64,000 nt of DNA from Gambelia wislizenii. Lineage: Eukaryota; Chordata; Lepidosauria; Squamata; Crotaphytidae. Of the stretch, positions 10,820 through 22,280 are shown one piece after another. Made by a program: the position numbers and the translations under genes. The notes below the pieces were generated by a model, which saw only the letters and a program-made list of their open reading frames with translations, was not told where the DNA came from and made no database searches. The stretch covers positions 30,503,501 through 30,567,500 of the forward strand of contig JAUMIR010000001.1 of NCBI GenBank assembly GCA_030847615.1. The letters are read 5' to 3'. Every line of letters starts with the position of its first letter. Position 1 is the stretch's first letter.

Positions 10820-13800
10820 GGAGAAAATGAATACAATTGGAGATTAAATGATTGCCTTTTACAAAGAGAAGATGTAATAGGGAAATCGAAACAAACATTA
10901 AAATGGTATTTTGAAGAAAACTTAAATGAAAAAACAAACATTATTACAGTATGGGAAGCATCTAAGGCAGTCATGCGTGGGTTCTTCATCCAACAAAATA
11001 TTGAAATAAAAAGATAAGTGAGAAAACAACAAAGATTAAAGAAGAAATAAGGCAGAAAGAAAAGCAACTTCAACAAGATCCATCTAAAAAAGAGATAATT
11101 ACAGAGATTAAAATGTTACAAAAACAACTATCAATGGAAACAACGGAAGAACTGCAGAAAAAATTGCAATTTATAAAGCAGACACAATTTGAGCAAGCAA
11201 ATAAACCGGGAAGGTGGCTTGCATATAAACTTAGGAAATTAAAAAACTGAAAATATATCGCTAAAGTGAAGGAAGGAGGAGAAATATCTTCGGATCAGGA
11301 AAAAATAAAAAAATGCTCCAGAAACTACTTTGCAAAATTGTATGGGAAACAATGTAAACAAAGTGGAAACATTCATAACTTCTTAAAACAACAAGATTTA
11401 CTTAAACTCACAAAAGAACAAAAACAGAGTTTGAATCAACCTATAACAATAATGGAAGTTGTGGAAGCTATAAGGAAATTAAAGATAGGGAAGGCACCCT
11501 GTCCAGATGGTTTCACTCCAAAATATTACAAAACGATGGAAGATCACCTTAATCTACCAATGAAAAAAACACTGGAAGCTATCAAAAAAGGTAATTACCC
11601 TAAATTATGGGAAGAGGCTAACATAACATTAATCCCCAAAGAGAATCGGCACCCACAAGAACCTAAAAATTATTGGCCAATATCTTTATTAAATGTTGAT
11701 TATAAAATATTCGCAAATATACTAGCCCACCGATTGAAGAAGGTTTTGACAGATTGGATCAAGGAAGAACAAAGAGGGTTCTTACCAGGAAGATATTTAA
11801 GAGATAACACAAGACACGTTTTAAATTTGATAGAATATGTGGAGAATCATGGAGACAAGAAATTTGCCTTAATTTTCTTAGACATTGAAAAGGCCTTTGA
11901 TAATGTTAAATGGTCAGTAATGTTTGAGATTTTAAAAATAATAAATATGGGGCCGAAATTTATCAACTGGATAGAGGCAATTTACTGTACCCAAACAGCG
12001 AAACTGTTAATAAATGGGGAAAAGACGAAGGAATTACAAATTAGAAAAGGCATGAGACAGGGGTGTCCGCTATCCCCCCTTCTATTTATAATGGTGATGG
12101 AACTATTAAATAAAAGAATTAAGGAAGAAGACATGATACAAGGAATTAAAGTAGGCGAAACAGAATACAAATTAAGAATGTATGCAGATGATTTGGTTAT
12201 TTCTTTAGGTGAACCAATTAGAGGGATAATGACATTGTCAATGGTTTTGAAAGAGTTCGAATTACTAACCGGGCTAAAAGTAAATAGTGAAAAAATAGTA
12301 ATAATAATGAAAAATATGACAAGAAAAGAAAAAAATGACCTAACGGAAATATCAGGGTGGGAAGTTGTTAAGAAGACTTGATATTTGGGGACTGATATAA
12401 CGAATAAAAATACTGAATTATTTCAAAACAACTATAAGAAAATCTGGACAGAAATTAAGTACAATCTGAAGAATTGGCAAAATTTAAAACTTTCCTTTTT
12501 AGGCAGAATTGCGGCAATTAAGATGAATATATTACCAAAGCTGATGTTTTTGTTTCAAACAATTCCAGTCATACATAATGAAAAATTGCTTAAAGATTGG
12601 CAACGGGAAATATCGAAATACATTTGGTCAGGGAAGAAACCGAGAGTAAAAATGAAGGTGTTACAAGATTCTAAAGAAAGATTTGGGTTAAATATTCCAA
12701 ATTTAAAAGTTTACTATGAAGCATGCTGTCTACTTTGGATCAAATATTGGATTACATTGGAAGATGACAAATTATTAAAATTGGAAAGAGATAATAACCG
12801 ATTTGGTTGGCATGCATATATGTTTTATAACTAGGATAAAGTAAACAAAGACTTCAATAACCATTTAATTAGAAAGTCCTTATTGAGAATCTGGAAAAAA
12901 CATACAAATAGACTATGTACTAAAATACCTCTGTGGGCCTCCCCGCATGAAGCTCTATATAGCCGAGAAGGTGTGCCAACACACAAATGGATTTTATATA
13001 AAGATATATTGACAGAAGAAGGAAGCCATCTTAGAATTAAAAGCCAAGAAGAACTAGAAAGAGAAGATTTTACATGTCATTGGTACCTATATAGGCAACT
13101 AAAAGAGAGATATAAGATTGATATGAAATTAGAAGGATTTGAAGATACAAGGTCAGAATTGGAAAAAATAATACAAGCTGGAAATAAGAGCATGATTTCA
13201 AAATTTTATAAACTAATACTTAAATGGGAAACTGAAGAAGAGACAATAAAGCAAAGCATGATAAAATGGGCACAAAATGTTGGTCATTCAATTGAGCTAC
13301 ATAATTGGGAAAAATGTGGACTACAAGGATGAAATACACGTTATCACAAAACATTAGAGAAAATGTTTATAAAATGTATTTCAGATGGCATCTTTCACCG
13401 AACAAACTAGCAAAAATGTATAAGAAGGCAAAACCGAACTGCTGGAAGTGTGATAATAAAAATGGTACATTTTTTCATATGTGGTGGACGTGTGAAGAAG
13501 CTAAAAAATATTGGTTACAAATACAAAGATTAATTCAAGACATTTTGAAAATTGTGCTCTCCTTAAAACCAGAAATATATCTTCTAGGAATGATTGAATA
13601 AGAACTAAAAAGACAAAATGGAAAGATGATTTTGTATATGATTACAGCAGCCAGAATAATATTCACCAGTAAATGGAAGCAAAAAGAAATACCGTCAAGG
13701 GACCAATGGCTGGAGAAATTATATGAAATGATAGAGATGGACAAGTTAACAATGTTACTTAAAGGAAAAGATATAGGAAAGTTTGCAGAAGATTGGACCA

Positions 13801-13850
13801 TGGTATCGAAGTACATGGAAACAAGAATTTATAATTTTACAATACACTAG
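10820..13850 (+). pseudogene. L1 ORF2 remnant: reverse transcriptase and C-terminal part
   Basis: ORF2 supplies endonuclease and reverse transcriptase for target-primed retrotransposition. Here it begins late (WRLNDCLLQREDV, then WEASKAVMRGFFIQQN) with the endonuclease gone. RT motifs are clear: GKAPCPDGFTPKYYK, LIPKENRHPQEPKNYWPISL, LIFLDIEKAFDNV (catalytic Asp), GMRQGCPLSPLLF, and YADDL at 12181-12195. The C-terminal cysteine/histidine motif is readable as CWKCDNKNGTFFHMWWTC (13441-13494). Stops near 12380, 12833, 13331 and 13600 and at least one frameshift inactivate it. Confidence 0.92.
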
Positions 13851-13930
13851 AAAGCAAATAAAGTCCAAAAACAGCAGATAAACAAACCAATGCATCATTA
13901 TTATACTATAATTTATACGCATTATACACA

Positions 13931-13931
13931 T

Positions 13932-13965
<34 letters not shown>

Positions 13966-13968
13966 TAA
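13931..13968. repeat. TA then CA simple repeat in L1 3' UTR
   Basis: A TA tract runs into a CA tract within the 3' untranslated part of the L1. Confidence 0.9.
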
Positions 13969-14834
13969 TATATAAGCACCTCAGATTCGAGATTGGGGGG
14001 GGGGGAGACAGGAACATGGACATGGGGAAAGACTAGAACAAGTAAGTAAGAGGAACGACAATATGACCTCTCCTGCAACAACAGTTACAAAGGAAAAATG
14101 AAAAAAAATTGGAAGATATTAGACTTAAACATTAAACATTAAATGTCAAATAAACTCTAAATCTTCAAATAAGGTGAAATGGAAAATAAGTGAACAACAT
14201 TTAAAAAAAAAGAGGAAGTAATCCAGAAAACCACATTAATACATAAAACAAACATAAATTTAGGGGAAAGCAAAAAGGAAGTATATATATAAACAATTTA
14301 TATATGTATATATAGAAAATTAAATGATGCACATAGATAAATAATGGGAAGTATGGGGAGACTGGATAGGAAGATTTGAATGAGAGGAACATTGATTTGA
14401 ATGAGAGTAATTGATAGAATTGATAGAAATTGATAGAATAGATTGGTGTAAAGAAAGATAGTATGATAGAGTGATAGAAGTAAGTTAGGATGGAAGAAGA
14501 AATACGGTTGGAGAGATGAAAAGGGCAGAGTGAGTGAATGTGTGGTGGATGAGATTAAAGATAATTCAAAACGAACAAAATACAATAGATAGAACACTGT
14601 ATATCATAAGTTAAGTAAATGATTTAGTTTATTTATGTTATTTATTGTATTTAAACAGATATGAGATAAACCTCTGGTATATATGTATGCAGGTATGTTA
14701 TATATAAATATGTTGATACCGATTTTTTCTTTTTTAATGTTGGAAAATAAGTATGAATAAAAATCTTTAATAAAAAACCCCCCAAAGTACTATGGCCTTA
14801 AAGTTACCTTCATTTTGTTTTCTCATTTTGGTAG

Positions 14835-14937
14835 GGATCGAAACAGGTGGTGTTGTCTTGAAGAACCCAGCTAGAGTGGAAGATATACAGAGTTCTGCTC
14901 CAGTAATTTTGCGTTGCCACATTGATGGGCATCCACG
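14835..14937 (+). CDS. PTK7: PTK7 exon 3: first half of Ig-like domain 2
   Basis: Completes the split tryptophan codon (T|GG) and encodes IETGGVVLKNPARVEDIQ, then APVILRCHIDGHPR. It carries the first cysteine of Ig domain 2; the second is in exon 4. Human PTK7 has RCHIDGHPRP at the same place. Acceptor TTTTGGTAG, donor GTAAAG, ends in phase 2. The acceptor lies only 35 bp downstream of the L1 target duplication, so the branch point probably falls in or just upstream of the duplicated bases. Confidence 0.97.
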
Positions 14938-15474
14938 GTAAAGAGCTGCTGTTGGTTTTTAATATTTTTATTTCTAATTTTAGAAGAACAGTAAAACATT
15001 CAAAAATTAAAAAGAAAAGGAATACAAAATAGAAAAAAATGAAAGATAAAAAAGAAAGAAAAAGAAGAAAAGTTGACCTCTGATCTTTCTTATGGCAGTT
15101 ATACATGCATGCAGTTATTCATAGGTTCTTTATCTATGTATAATATTTTTTTTTAATTCTGTGTGTTTTAAAATATAATTATAATATTATATATCTACAG
15201 TTCTAACAATTCACTTCTTCCATTTAACCTACTCTCATTAATTATCAAAACCACAAATCACTGATACATTTTGTTTTTGTTCCCATGCAAATGGTCCATA
15301 ACGGGTTTCAATATTTTTTTTAACTATCATTACCAGTCTATCTAATCAAATCAGGTAAAACATTATGTCCATTTCTAATAACTTTATCAACACCCAACAT
15401 CCATTCCTCCATCTTGGTTAAATTTTAACTTCTTCCATAGCTAAACAGACAATGTGTTCAAATCCCTATATATA

Positions 15475-15711
15475 CAGTTGTCCCTCCGTATCCATGGATT
15501 TGGTATCCACAGATGTATGTATTCACAGCTTTAAAATATTCTTTAATTATTAAAAAATAATAATCCAAAAAGCAAACCTTGATTTTGCCATCTTATATAA
15601 GGAGCACCATTTTGCTATGCCATTGCATATAATGGGACTTGAGTGTTCATGGATTTTGGTATCCACGGAGGGTCCTGGAACCAAACCCCAGCAAATATGA
15701 AGGAACACTTG
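15475..15711. mobile_element. Pogo/Tigger-like MITE with TA duplication
   Basis: Ends are CAGTTGTCCCTCCGTATCC on the left and CAAATATGAAGGAACACTTG on the right, each flanked by TA. Inside are paired 'tttggtatccac' and 'gtatccacggagggtcc' blocks. There is no coding sequence. Confidence 0.8.
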
Positions 15712-16127
15712 TACTCCATATAATAAAACATCTCTACACATATTTCCCTCAAACAATAACAGTCCCCTTATACTTTCTAAGCAACAGTACATCACTTTGA
15801 TTATAGCATAATCTAAATCTCAGTCTCTTTAACCACATATATAAATCCTTTAATCTAGCCATATGTTATAGCCAGAACATTCTATAACAAGTATAAATCA
15901 TTTTATAAAAATTCCATTTTATAAGCACTGTCTTTAACATCATAACATAATCCAGATCTTAATCTCTTTAAACATACATTATTCCGTTTACTGTCAATAT
16001 ATTACGGCCAAAATTATCAACCTACTTTTAACACTTTTTAATTAATTTTCACTTTATATTTAACTCTTGTTTTTTCCCCATTGTCTTACACACCTGGGAA
16101 ATTTCCCATGCCATTGCTTAAGCAGTA

Positions 16128-16753
16128 CAGTCATCCCTTCACATTTGCGGGGGTTAGGGGCAGAGAACCCTCGCGAATGTGAAAAAAACACGAATAAGAA
16201 ATGAACCTGTGGGCAAGTGGCTTTCCACCCCAATCCCTTCCCAAGGCACCAACGGGCTTTGTGAGAGGTCCCTCACTGCCTTAGGAAGGGACTGGGCTGG
16301 AGAGTGGACACGCCAGCGGCTTTCCACACCACCTTCCCAAGGTAGCGACAGGCTTCATGAGAAGCCCCTTGCTGCCTTGAGAAGGGACTGGGCTGGAGAG
16401 CAGGCGTGCGAGCAGCTTTTCACCCCGCTTTCCCAAGGCAGCGACAAGCTTCGTGAGAAGCCCTTCTCTGCCTTGGGAAGGGAGTGGGGTGGAGCAGGAG
16501 GGCGCCAGCTGCTTCTCACCCCGCCTTCCCAAGGCAGCAATGGGCATCGTGAGAAGTCCCTCGCTGCCTTGGGAAGGAACTGGGGTGGAGAGAGAGCGCA
16601 CCAGTGGTTTCCCACCCCGCCTTCCCAGGGCAGGAATGGGCTAAGCCCTTCGCTGCCTTGGGAAGGGACGGGGTGTTGGGCGGGGGGGCAGGCAGCTTTC
16701 CACGAATAATCAAAACCGCGAATGTGAAAGTCGCGAATGTGGAGGAGCAACTG
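16128..16753. mobile_element. Pogo/Tigger-like transposon filled by a minisatellite
   Basis: Left end CAGTCATCCCTTCACATTTG and right end CGCGAATGTGGAGGAGCAACTG are imperfect inverted repeats flanked by TA. The whole interior is the 96-bp tandem array described separately; no transposase is present. It shares its termini with 19194-20852 and with fragments at 7735-7849 and about 42590-42649. Confidence 0.82.
16230..16705. repeat. 96-bp palindromic minisatellite, five units
   Basis: The word CCTTCCCAAGG (with small changes) recurs at 16236, 16332, 16428, 16524 and 16620, giving four equal 96-bp periods. Each unit also carries the complement (GCCTTGGGAAGG) about 55 bp later, so every unit can fold on itself. 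Because 96 is a multiple of three, frames stay open on both strands for up to 176 codons. These are not genes. Confidence 0.93.
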
Positions 16754-18139
16754 TACTTCAGTTCTCAAAGCAGACACTTGCTGAAATAGAAACCTCATTC
16801 TAAACAAAACATTCCCCCACCCCACCCCAGAATTTCTCCCCTTCAAAAACATGTTCAGTCTCTCCCATCCAAACATAATTTTCACAATCTCACTATGTAT
16901 CTTAACATTAATTTAAAGCAACATAACATCCACATTCACCTTAATGTCATCCGATATACACATTTTCCAGTCTTAAAAGCTGTTAAGTCCATCAAGCTGA
17001 TCTTCCTTGCGCCTTTCCATTTCTTTATTCATAAAAGCTGGATTGGTCAGATCTTTTCCCTTCTCTTTACTTGAAGTCAAAATGTCCCATTTTATTATCA
17101 CTTCATTTTGCCACCTCAAGCAGTGCTTCGCTGGTTCTTTAAGTTGCTTAGCCTTTTCTTTCTATTTTTTTTCAGTCTCTCTTTCAGATCTATAAATTCA
17201 TTTCTTAAACATCTCATCTCGTCCAACATCTGTAAAGTTTCTGAAAAAAAGTTCCATCTTCCCTGTATTCAGCAATTGCAAGGTTAAAGATAGAAAGCAA
17301 ATTGAACACCATTATCTGGTCTGGTTGTTCTCAGTCTTCTTTTAAAAATCAACAAATCATTTAAAAATCAACAAATCAACAAATAAATGGATTTTCTTCC
17401 ATAGAGGAATAAACTCTTTACTCCATTTATATTCAGTATTCTCAAGACAAATTCAAGTGGCCAAAAAGAAAAAAACCCTTACGTTTTTTAAAACTGCTAT
17501 CCCGTCTATGGGGTACATGACTTTTTTATCTTGTTAATTTTTTAACTTTCTCTTTTTTAGCATGAATCGTATAAGTAGGTTTTTTTCCCCTCAGCTCTTG
17601 TTTACAGAAAGAAGTAAACTCACCAAAGCTTTATTTTCATAGCCAGAAGGAAGGACTATCTTCATTTGTAAACTAGGTCATTAAAGGTTCTTAAAGGAGT
17701 GGAGAATTTGCAGGCTCTATGTCATTTTAGGGCTCACATAAGCAGCTTGAGCTTTGATGTTTATTCCAGGGCTCCGCACTGCTCAAAACTCACTTCTGAC
17801 CACTTTAAATTCAGCAGTCTCCTGTGAGGAGCAGTGATCCTGAGTACATGTGGGCAATCTCATGCTCATTCCTTTATCCAGTAGTCCCAGTAAGGAGCTG
17901 TTACTGTGAGCAGTCAGTGCTCTGTGCTAGCTGTCTCTCCCTTCCCACCACTATCTGTAATCTTTCCAAGAAACCTTTAAACAATATTAAGAATTTAACA
18001 GATGAATCCTGATCTTCAAAAAGAAGACAGTTTTTCAGCCATACAGCATTGCTTATGCTCTGGTCATGTGAAGATGATAGAACTGGCATGCAAAAGAGAA
18101 TTATTGCCTCTTGGGACAACAAAGCTATAACAACAAAAC

Positions 18140-18385
18140 CAATAATAATAATTTCTTACAAGCCTGTTTCTCTGGATTGAGGCAGGGAATATCAAATGAA
18201 CACATAAACTTAACTGGTTAAAAAGACATGTCAATTAAAAACATATGTCAGTTTAAAAAAACAAGTAAAACCAAGACATTTTAAAACAATCAACACGCAA
18301 TTTTAAATTCACACTTTTAAATCCTCTGGATAGGCCTACAGGAAGAGGCTGGTCTTTAGTGCTGATTTGAATTCAGACTGCTTCA
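18140..18385. mobile_element. Degenerate non-LTR retroelement fragment
   Basis: Wording such as TCCTCTGGATAGGCCTACAG and GGTCTTTAGTGCTGATTTG resembles a dispersed squamate LINE/SINE family also seen near 24000-24560 and 40070-40210. Boundaries and family are uncertain. Confidence 0.4.
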
Positions 18386-18546
18386 CACTGTTATTTTCAA
18401 GGATGACTGTTGGATTTGCTAATTTTCAGTAGAACATATATGTATGGTCCACAGAGAGAAGAAAGGATTAGTCAAGTGCTTGCTACCAGCTGCTTGTTAA
18501 GAAATGACTTCTGGTTCAGAGCTGTCAAACTATCTATGTCTTCTAG

Positions 18547-18737
18547 CCCAACAAGTCAGTGGTTCCGGGATGGCACCCAGGTCATCGATGACCGTACCAA
18601 CTACTTAGTCAGCAACAAGGAGCGGACATTGACTCTCAAGAGTGCCAGCCCAGATGACAATGGCATCTATTACTGTTGTGCTCGGAGTGCTGTGGGCTTT
18701 GTGTGCAGCAACAGTAACTTCACTCTCAACATCATAG
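18547..18737 (+). CDS. PTK7: PTK7 exon 4: second half of Ig-like domain 2
   Basis: Encodes PTSQWFRDGTQVIDDRTNYL, then SNKERTLTLKSASPDDNGIY, then YCCARSAVGFVCSNSNFTLNI. The core tryptophan (QWFRDG) and second disulfide cysteine (YYCCARS) complete Ig domain 2. Human PTK7 also has the CCAHSA double cysteine and a nearby third cysteine. An N-glycosylation sequon (NFT) is conserved. Acceptor TCTTCTAG, donor GTAAAT, ends in phase 1. Confidence 0.97.
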
Positions 18738-19193
18738 GTAAATCGGAGTTGTGCTCTTGCCATTTTGTAATCATGAGGCTGCCTTGTCTTCGGAAGTTTT
18801 CTCTGGGGACCCGGTTGGTTAGAAGGGTGTATGGATTCTCTATGCCTTTATAAAAGTAATGAGAAATCACAACTCATGGCAAAGGTATGCCCCAGCTCAC
18901 CAAATTGTGGTCTTTTTTCCCCCCATTCTCTAACATAATGAAAAGACAATCCATTCTTTCCAGGATTTGTTTGCAGTTCAGTTCTTTTTCTTTTTCTTTT
19001 TTGCAGCTGTGGTATTTTCAGCCATTTCAAATTTTTGTGGTGTGTATGTGTATGTGTGCGTTGAGTTGAGTTGGAGTCCAAAAACTAGAACTGGATGCCT
19101 CTTTGCTTTCTTCCTAAAGGGAAGAACAAAAATTACAGTGAATATTTCCAAATGACACAGTGGTAACAGATTATGAAACCATATAATAAAATA

Positions 19194-20852
19194 CAGTCAT
19201 CCCTTCACATTCACGGCTTTGACTTTCGCGGTCCTGCCTATTCACGGTTTCCAGCTTGCCCGCAGCTTGGGTGGGAGTTGGTGGGCTGCTTGGCCAGCCT
19301 GGCACACAGCCTGGAGGGCCCGAGCGTGGGGGGCAGGCAGTCTGAGCTGCTGGCTTGCAGGTGGTCAACCAAAGTGGCAGAAGGTGACCAAATTGCCCCA
19401 ACAGTCCTTCTCGGCTTCCAAAGTGTCCTCTCTGCCACCGAGGTGGCCAAAAAGCCACTGTTTAAAGGGCTTCTGTTCACTTCCCTGCTTTCTCACCGGC
19501 CTGGCCTTCAGATTCCACCTACATCCCTAGGGGTGGTGTTTAAACAGTGGCTTTTGGCCTCTGCCAGCTACCAAGAAGCCACTGTTTAAACTGATTTGGT
19601 TCACCACCACCATGGAGGGGGGCAGCCGAAGTCCAGGCCGGTGGGAAAGCAGGGAAGGAGGGTGAACGGAGGAGGAAAGAGAGCTTTTGCTGGCACTAGC
19701 TGCAGCTGGCTCCTTGTGCCCACACGGAGGAGAAGAGGAAGGGAGGCCGCCAGTATGGTTTCCTCATCACGGAAGTGGCAGCCTCTCTTCCTCTCCTCCT
19801 TCGTGTGGGTACAAGGAGCCGATGGGTGCAGGGAAGGGGGTGGATGAACAGAAGCCATTTGAACAGCAGCTTTTCGGCTGCCAAAGCCACTGTTTAAACC
19901 AATTCTGTTCACACACCCCTTCCCTGCTTTCTCATCAGCCTAAACGGGCCTCAACTGAATTGAATCCCCAGGACTGGGGAGGGGGACGTGCCTTTCCCGC
20001 CCAAATCTCATTGAACCCCCACATTCAATGGGAGTGGGTTCAGTGGGATTCGGGTGGGAAAGGTAAGCCCCAAGAACTGTTGACTCCAGCCAATCTTGGG
20101 GCTTGGCTTTCCCACCCCATTCGCTTTGAACTGGCTCCTGGAGGTTCAAAGCGAGTGGGGAGATATGAAGCCAAGCCCAAGATCAGCTGGATTCAGGGCA
20201 GAATCCTCAAATCCAGCTGATCTTGGGCTTGGCTTTCTCACCCCATTTGCTTTGAACTGTCTCCTGGAGGTTCAAAGCGAGTGGGGTGATATGAAGCCAA
20301 GCCCAAGATCAGCTGGATTCAGGGCAGAATCCTCAAATCCAGCTGATCTTGGGCTTGGCTTTCTCACCCCATTTGCTTTGAACTGGCTCCTGGAGTTTCA
20401 AAGCCAGTGGGGTGATATGAAGCCAAGCCCAAGATCAGCTGGATTCAGGGCAAAAACCTCTAAATCCAGCCGATCTTGGGCTTGGTTTTCTCGCCCCACT
20501 CGCTTTGAACTGCCACAGCCAACAAAAGCTGGAGAAAAGCCGCGGAGGCCATGGGTTTTCCATCAAATGGGATGGCTTTTCCTTGCTTTGTTCGCTGTGT
20601 GTGGGGGGAGAGGCTATGGTGGGGAAAAGCTGCTCCTTCCATGCAAAGCCTGTACCCTCACCCCACAGTCAATGAAAGCCAGAAAAAGCCATGCGTTCGC
20701 TGTGAGGTGAGAGCCTCTCTCCCTCCATTCCTCATCCGGGGCGTTCCATCCACAACCCCCCCCCCTTAATCTTTGCATAAAATTTTATTTGTGGTTTTTT
20801 CACATTCGTGGGGGTCTTGCGCCCCTAACCCCGCAAATGTGAAGGGACACTG
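19194..20852. mobile_element. 1.66-kb pogo/Tigger-like transposon with internal palindromic array
   Basis: Left end CAGTCATCCCTTCACATTC, right end CAAATGTGAAGGGACACTG, both flanked by TA. Sub-terminal blocks repeat as inverted 'cgcggtcctgcc' and 'cattcgtgggggtcttgcg' words. No transposase motif was found. The centre contains inverted pieces with 'ccactgtttaaa' words (19450-19600, 19880-19900) and the 126-bp array. It lies wholly in PTK7 intron 4. Confidence 0.82.
20090..20520. repeat. 126-bp palindromic minisatellite, about 3.5 units
   Basis: GCTTGGCTTT-type words begin at 20101, 20227, 20353 and 20480, so the period is 126-127 bp. Each unit has long complementary arms: AGCTGATCTTGGGCTTGGCT on the left and AGCCAAGCCCAAGATCAGCT on the right, with a second nested pair (GCTTTGAAC / GTTCAAAGC) inside. 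The period is a multiple of three, which explains the 204-codon open frame with repeated peptides. It is not a gene. Confidence 0.93.
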
Positions 20853-21649
20853 TATAGGAAGTAACAGTAAGAGCAGAGCAAAACTTGTCAATCAAATCAA
20901 AAGAAGTTAAGATTGATCCAGTCAAAATAGAAATTATAAAACCCTTGAATTCAGTTGAGGTTTCAGTTCAGCTGACCAAGCGAATCAGGGAAGGGGCTGC
21001 CGTCATAGACTTGGAAGTAAATTCTACTGAGTACAGTGGGATTTTCATCCCACTCTGATATATATTAAATTAAAAGTAGGGCTGTCTTCCAGATCCTTCT
21101 GAAGAGAAAGGGAAGAGCCTTGTTCGGGATTAAACTCATATTAACCTAAAATAAAATCTTATTATGTACAGAAAAATAATCCTTATAAAAGGGGAATGAT
21201 TGGCCTTTGCCTGTCCCTTAAAAAAAGAACAGAAAACATTAACATCTATGTAGACAGGAACAAGGCCTGTTAAGGAAAACATCCAAGAAAGAACATTGTT
21301 CCTTTAAAAATACAGGCCTGTTCATTATATTAGAATGGGAAATTTGTGGCTCTCCAGATGTCATGGACATCTCTCTCATAATTTCTCCAATTGGTTATGC
21401 TGCCTTAAGCTGATGGGAGGTATAGTCCAAAAATTTCTGAAGGGCAACATGCTTGCCATTATGCTACAGAAGACTCTCAAGTCATAGTTGGCTACTGGGT
21501 TGCTGCCGTCTAACCAGATGAATGTCTGTTGATGTAAAGCACCACTTCCTTATGTCTCTTGGGCTCTTCAGAGGATATGTTGATCTGGATGAGGAAAAAT
21601 GAGTTTTCAATCACAGCTTTTTCTATGTTCCCATGTTCCCTCATGATAG
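20853..21649. other. End of PTK7 intron 4
   Basis: No gene. A degenerate hAT-type patch (GTGGCTCTCCAGATGTCATG, then GGTATAGTCCAAAAATTTC) lies at about 21348-21440. The open frame running into exon 5 from 21559 is intronic before 21650. Confidence 0.5.
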
Positions 21650-21797
21650 ATGAGAGTTTCCCTCGCCCAGTGATTGTTCCCAAGAACCAGATTGTCAATA
21701 AAAATGAGGAGGCTATGTTCCATTGCAAGTTCCAAGCTGTTCCACCTCCCACTCAGGAATGGTTATTTGAAGATTCACCTGTTAGTAATCAAACCAG
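21650..21797 (+). CDS. PTK7: PTK7 exon 5: first half of Ig-like domain 3
   Basis: Encodes DESFPRPVIVPKNQIVNKNE, then EAMFHCKFQAVPPPTQEW, then LFEDSPVSNQTR. It carries the first cysteine and the core tryptophan of Ig domain 3. EEAMFHC and QWLFED are the matching human words. The sequon NQT replaces the human NRS at the same place. Acceptor CATGATAG is a weak, purine-containing tract; donor GTAAGT is optimal. Enters in phase 1 and leaves in phase 2. Confidence 0.96.
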
Positions 21798-22280
21798 GTA
21801 AGTGGCCCCTATGGGAATAAAAAAAACTAACTTACAAGTGTTGTCAAATAGGTTGTCAAATGAATGTTTTGCTTAAAGTAAAGGAATCTTGTTCAAGGAA
21901 AGGTGAATCTCTTAATATTGTTTCATACACAATGGAGGTGAGTTAGCCTTTCATGGTGCGGCTGCTAACAGGAAGAATAACCGCTCAGATGTAGGCATAT
22001 CTGATACTTTACTCTGGATATTGGCAGAATGATGAGTATACCATTGGCAAACTGAATCTGGTTTCTTACTCTTTGACTGAAATGTTTATAGCCTGCTTTG
22101 TAGAAATCTACTCTTTTTACCATTATTCACTTGACTATAATTGAGAGCACTGGGAGGCTGCTGCATCATAAAGGGAGATCACATTATTTCCTGGAGGTGT
22201 TTGTTGCTGCCTGCAGGCATTTTTGTGGTGTATGAACTCAGTGGTTAACCTTGAATCTTCCTTTCTCCCTCTTCCTTAAG

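Larger units (their letters stand above)
9917..14799 (+). mobile_element. L1 LINE with 18-bp target duplication, internally deleted
   Basis: The L1 body runs from 9935 to about 14781. It is bounded by a perfect 18-bp duplication, CCAAAGTACTATGGCCTT, at 9917-9934 and 14782-14799. The 5' end has a typical L1 start (GACTTCCGGTTGGCTATGGC). The 3' end has an AATAAAAATCTTTAATAAA tail and a short A/C tail. Although the 5' end is present, the element is only about 4.85 kb: sequence resembling 5' UTR passes near 10750-10830 directly into the part of ORF2 between endonuclease and RT. ORF1 and the endonuclease are therefore missing. Its 3' end lies 35 bp before PTK7 exon 3. Confidence 0.93.
14957..18130 (-). 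mobile_element. Probable L1-type fragment on the minus strand, carrying nested MITEs
   Basis: Read on the minus strand, the segment ends at about 14957 with an A-rich LINE-like tail (TTAGAAATAAAAATATT). This resembles the 3' end of the L1 at 9935-14781. Further upstream on that strand, near 17150-17260, a degenerate lysine/glutamate-rich stretch (NEFIDLKERLKKNRKK) resembles an ORF1 coiled coil. Two TA-flanked pogo-like elements sit inside (15475-15711 and 16128-16753). No RT motif is visible. The upstream border near 18130 is a guess. Confidence 0.4.

Noticed and set aside
16179..16885. Overlapping 176-codon open frames on both strands
   Set aside because: They come from a 96-bp tandem repeat whose period is a multiple of three, inside a pogo-like element. 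The peptides are repeats with no domain.
18410..18853. 147-codon frame read as a single exon
   Set aside because: Only 18547-18737 is exon 4; the frame runs through the acceptor and donor, and the flanks have no similarity to PTK7.
20096..20710. 204-codon open frame with repeated peptides
   Set aside because: Produced by the 126-bp palindromic array; the period is a multiple of three. No start context or conservation.
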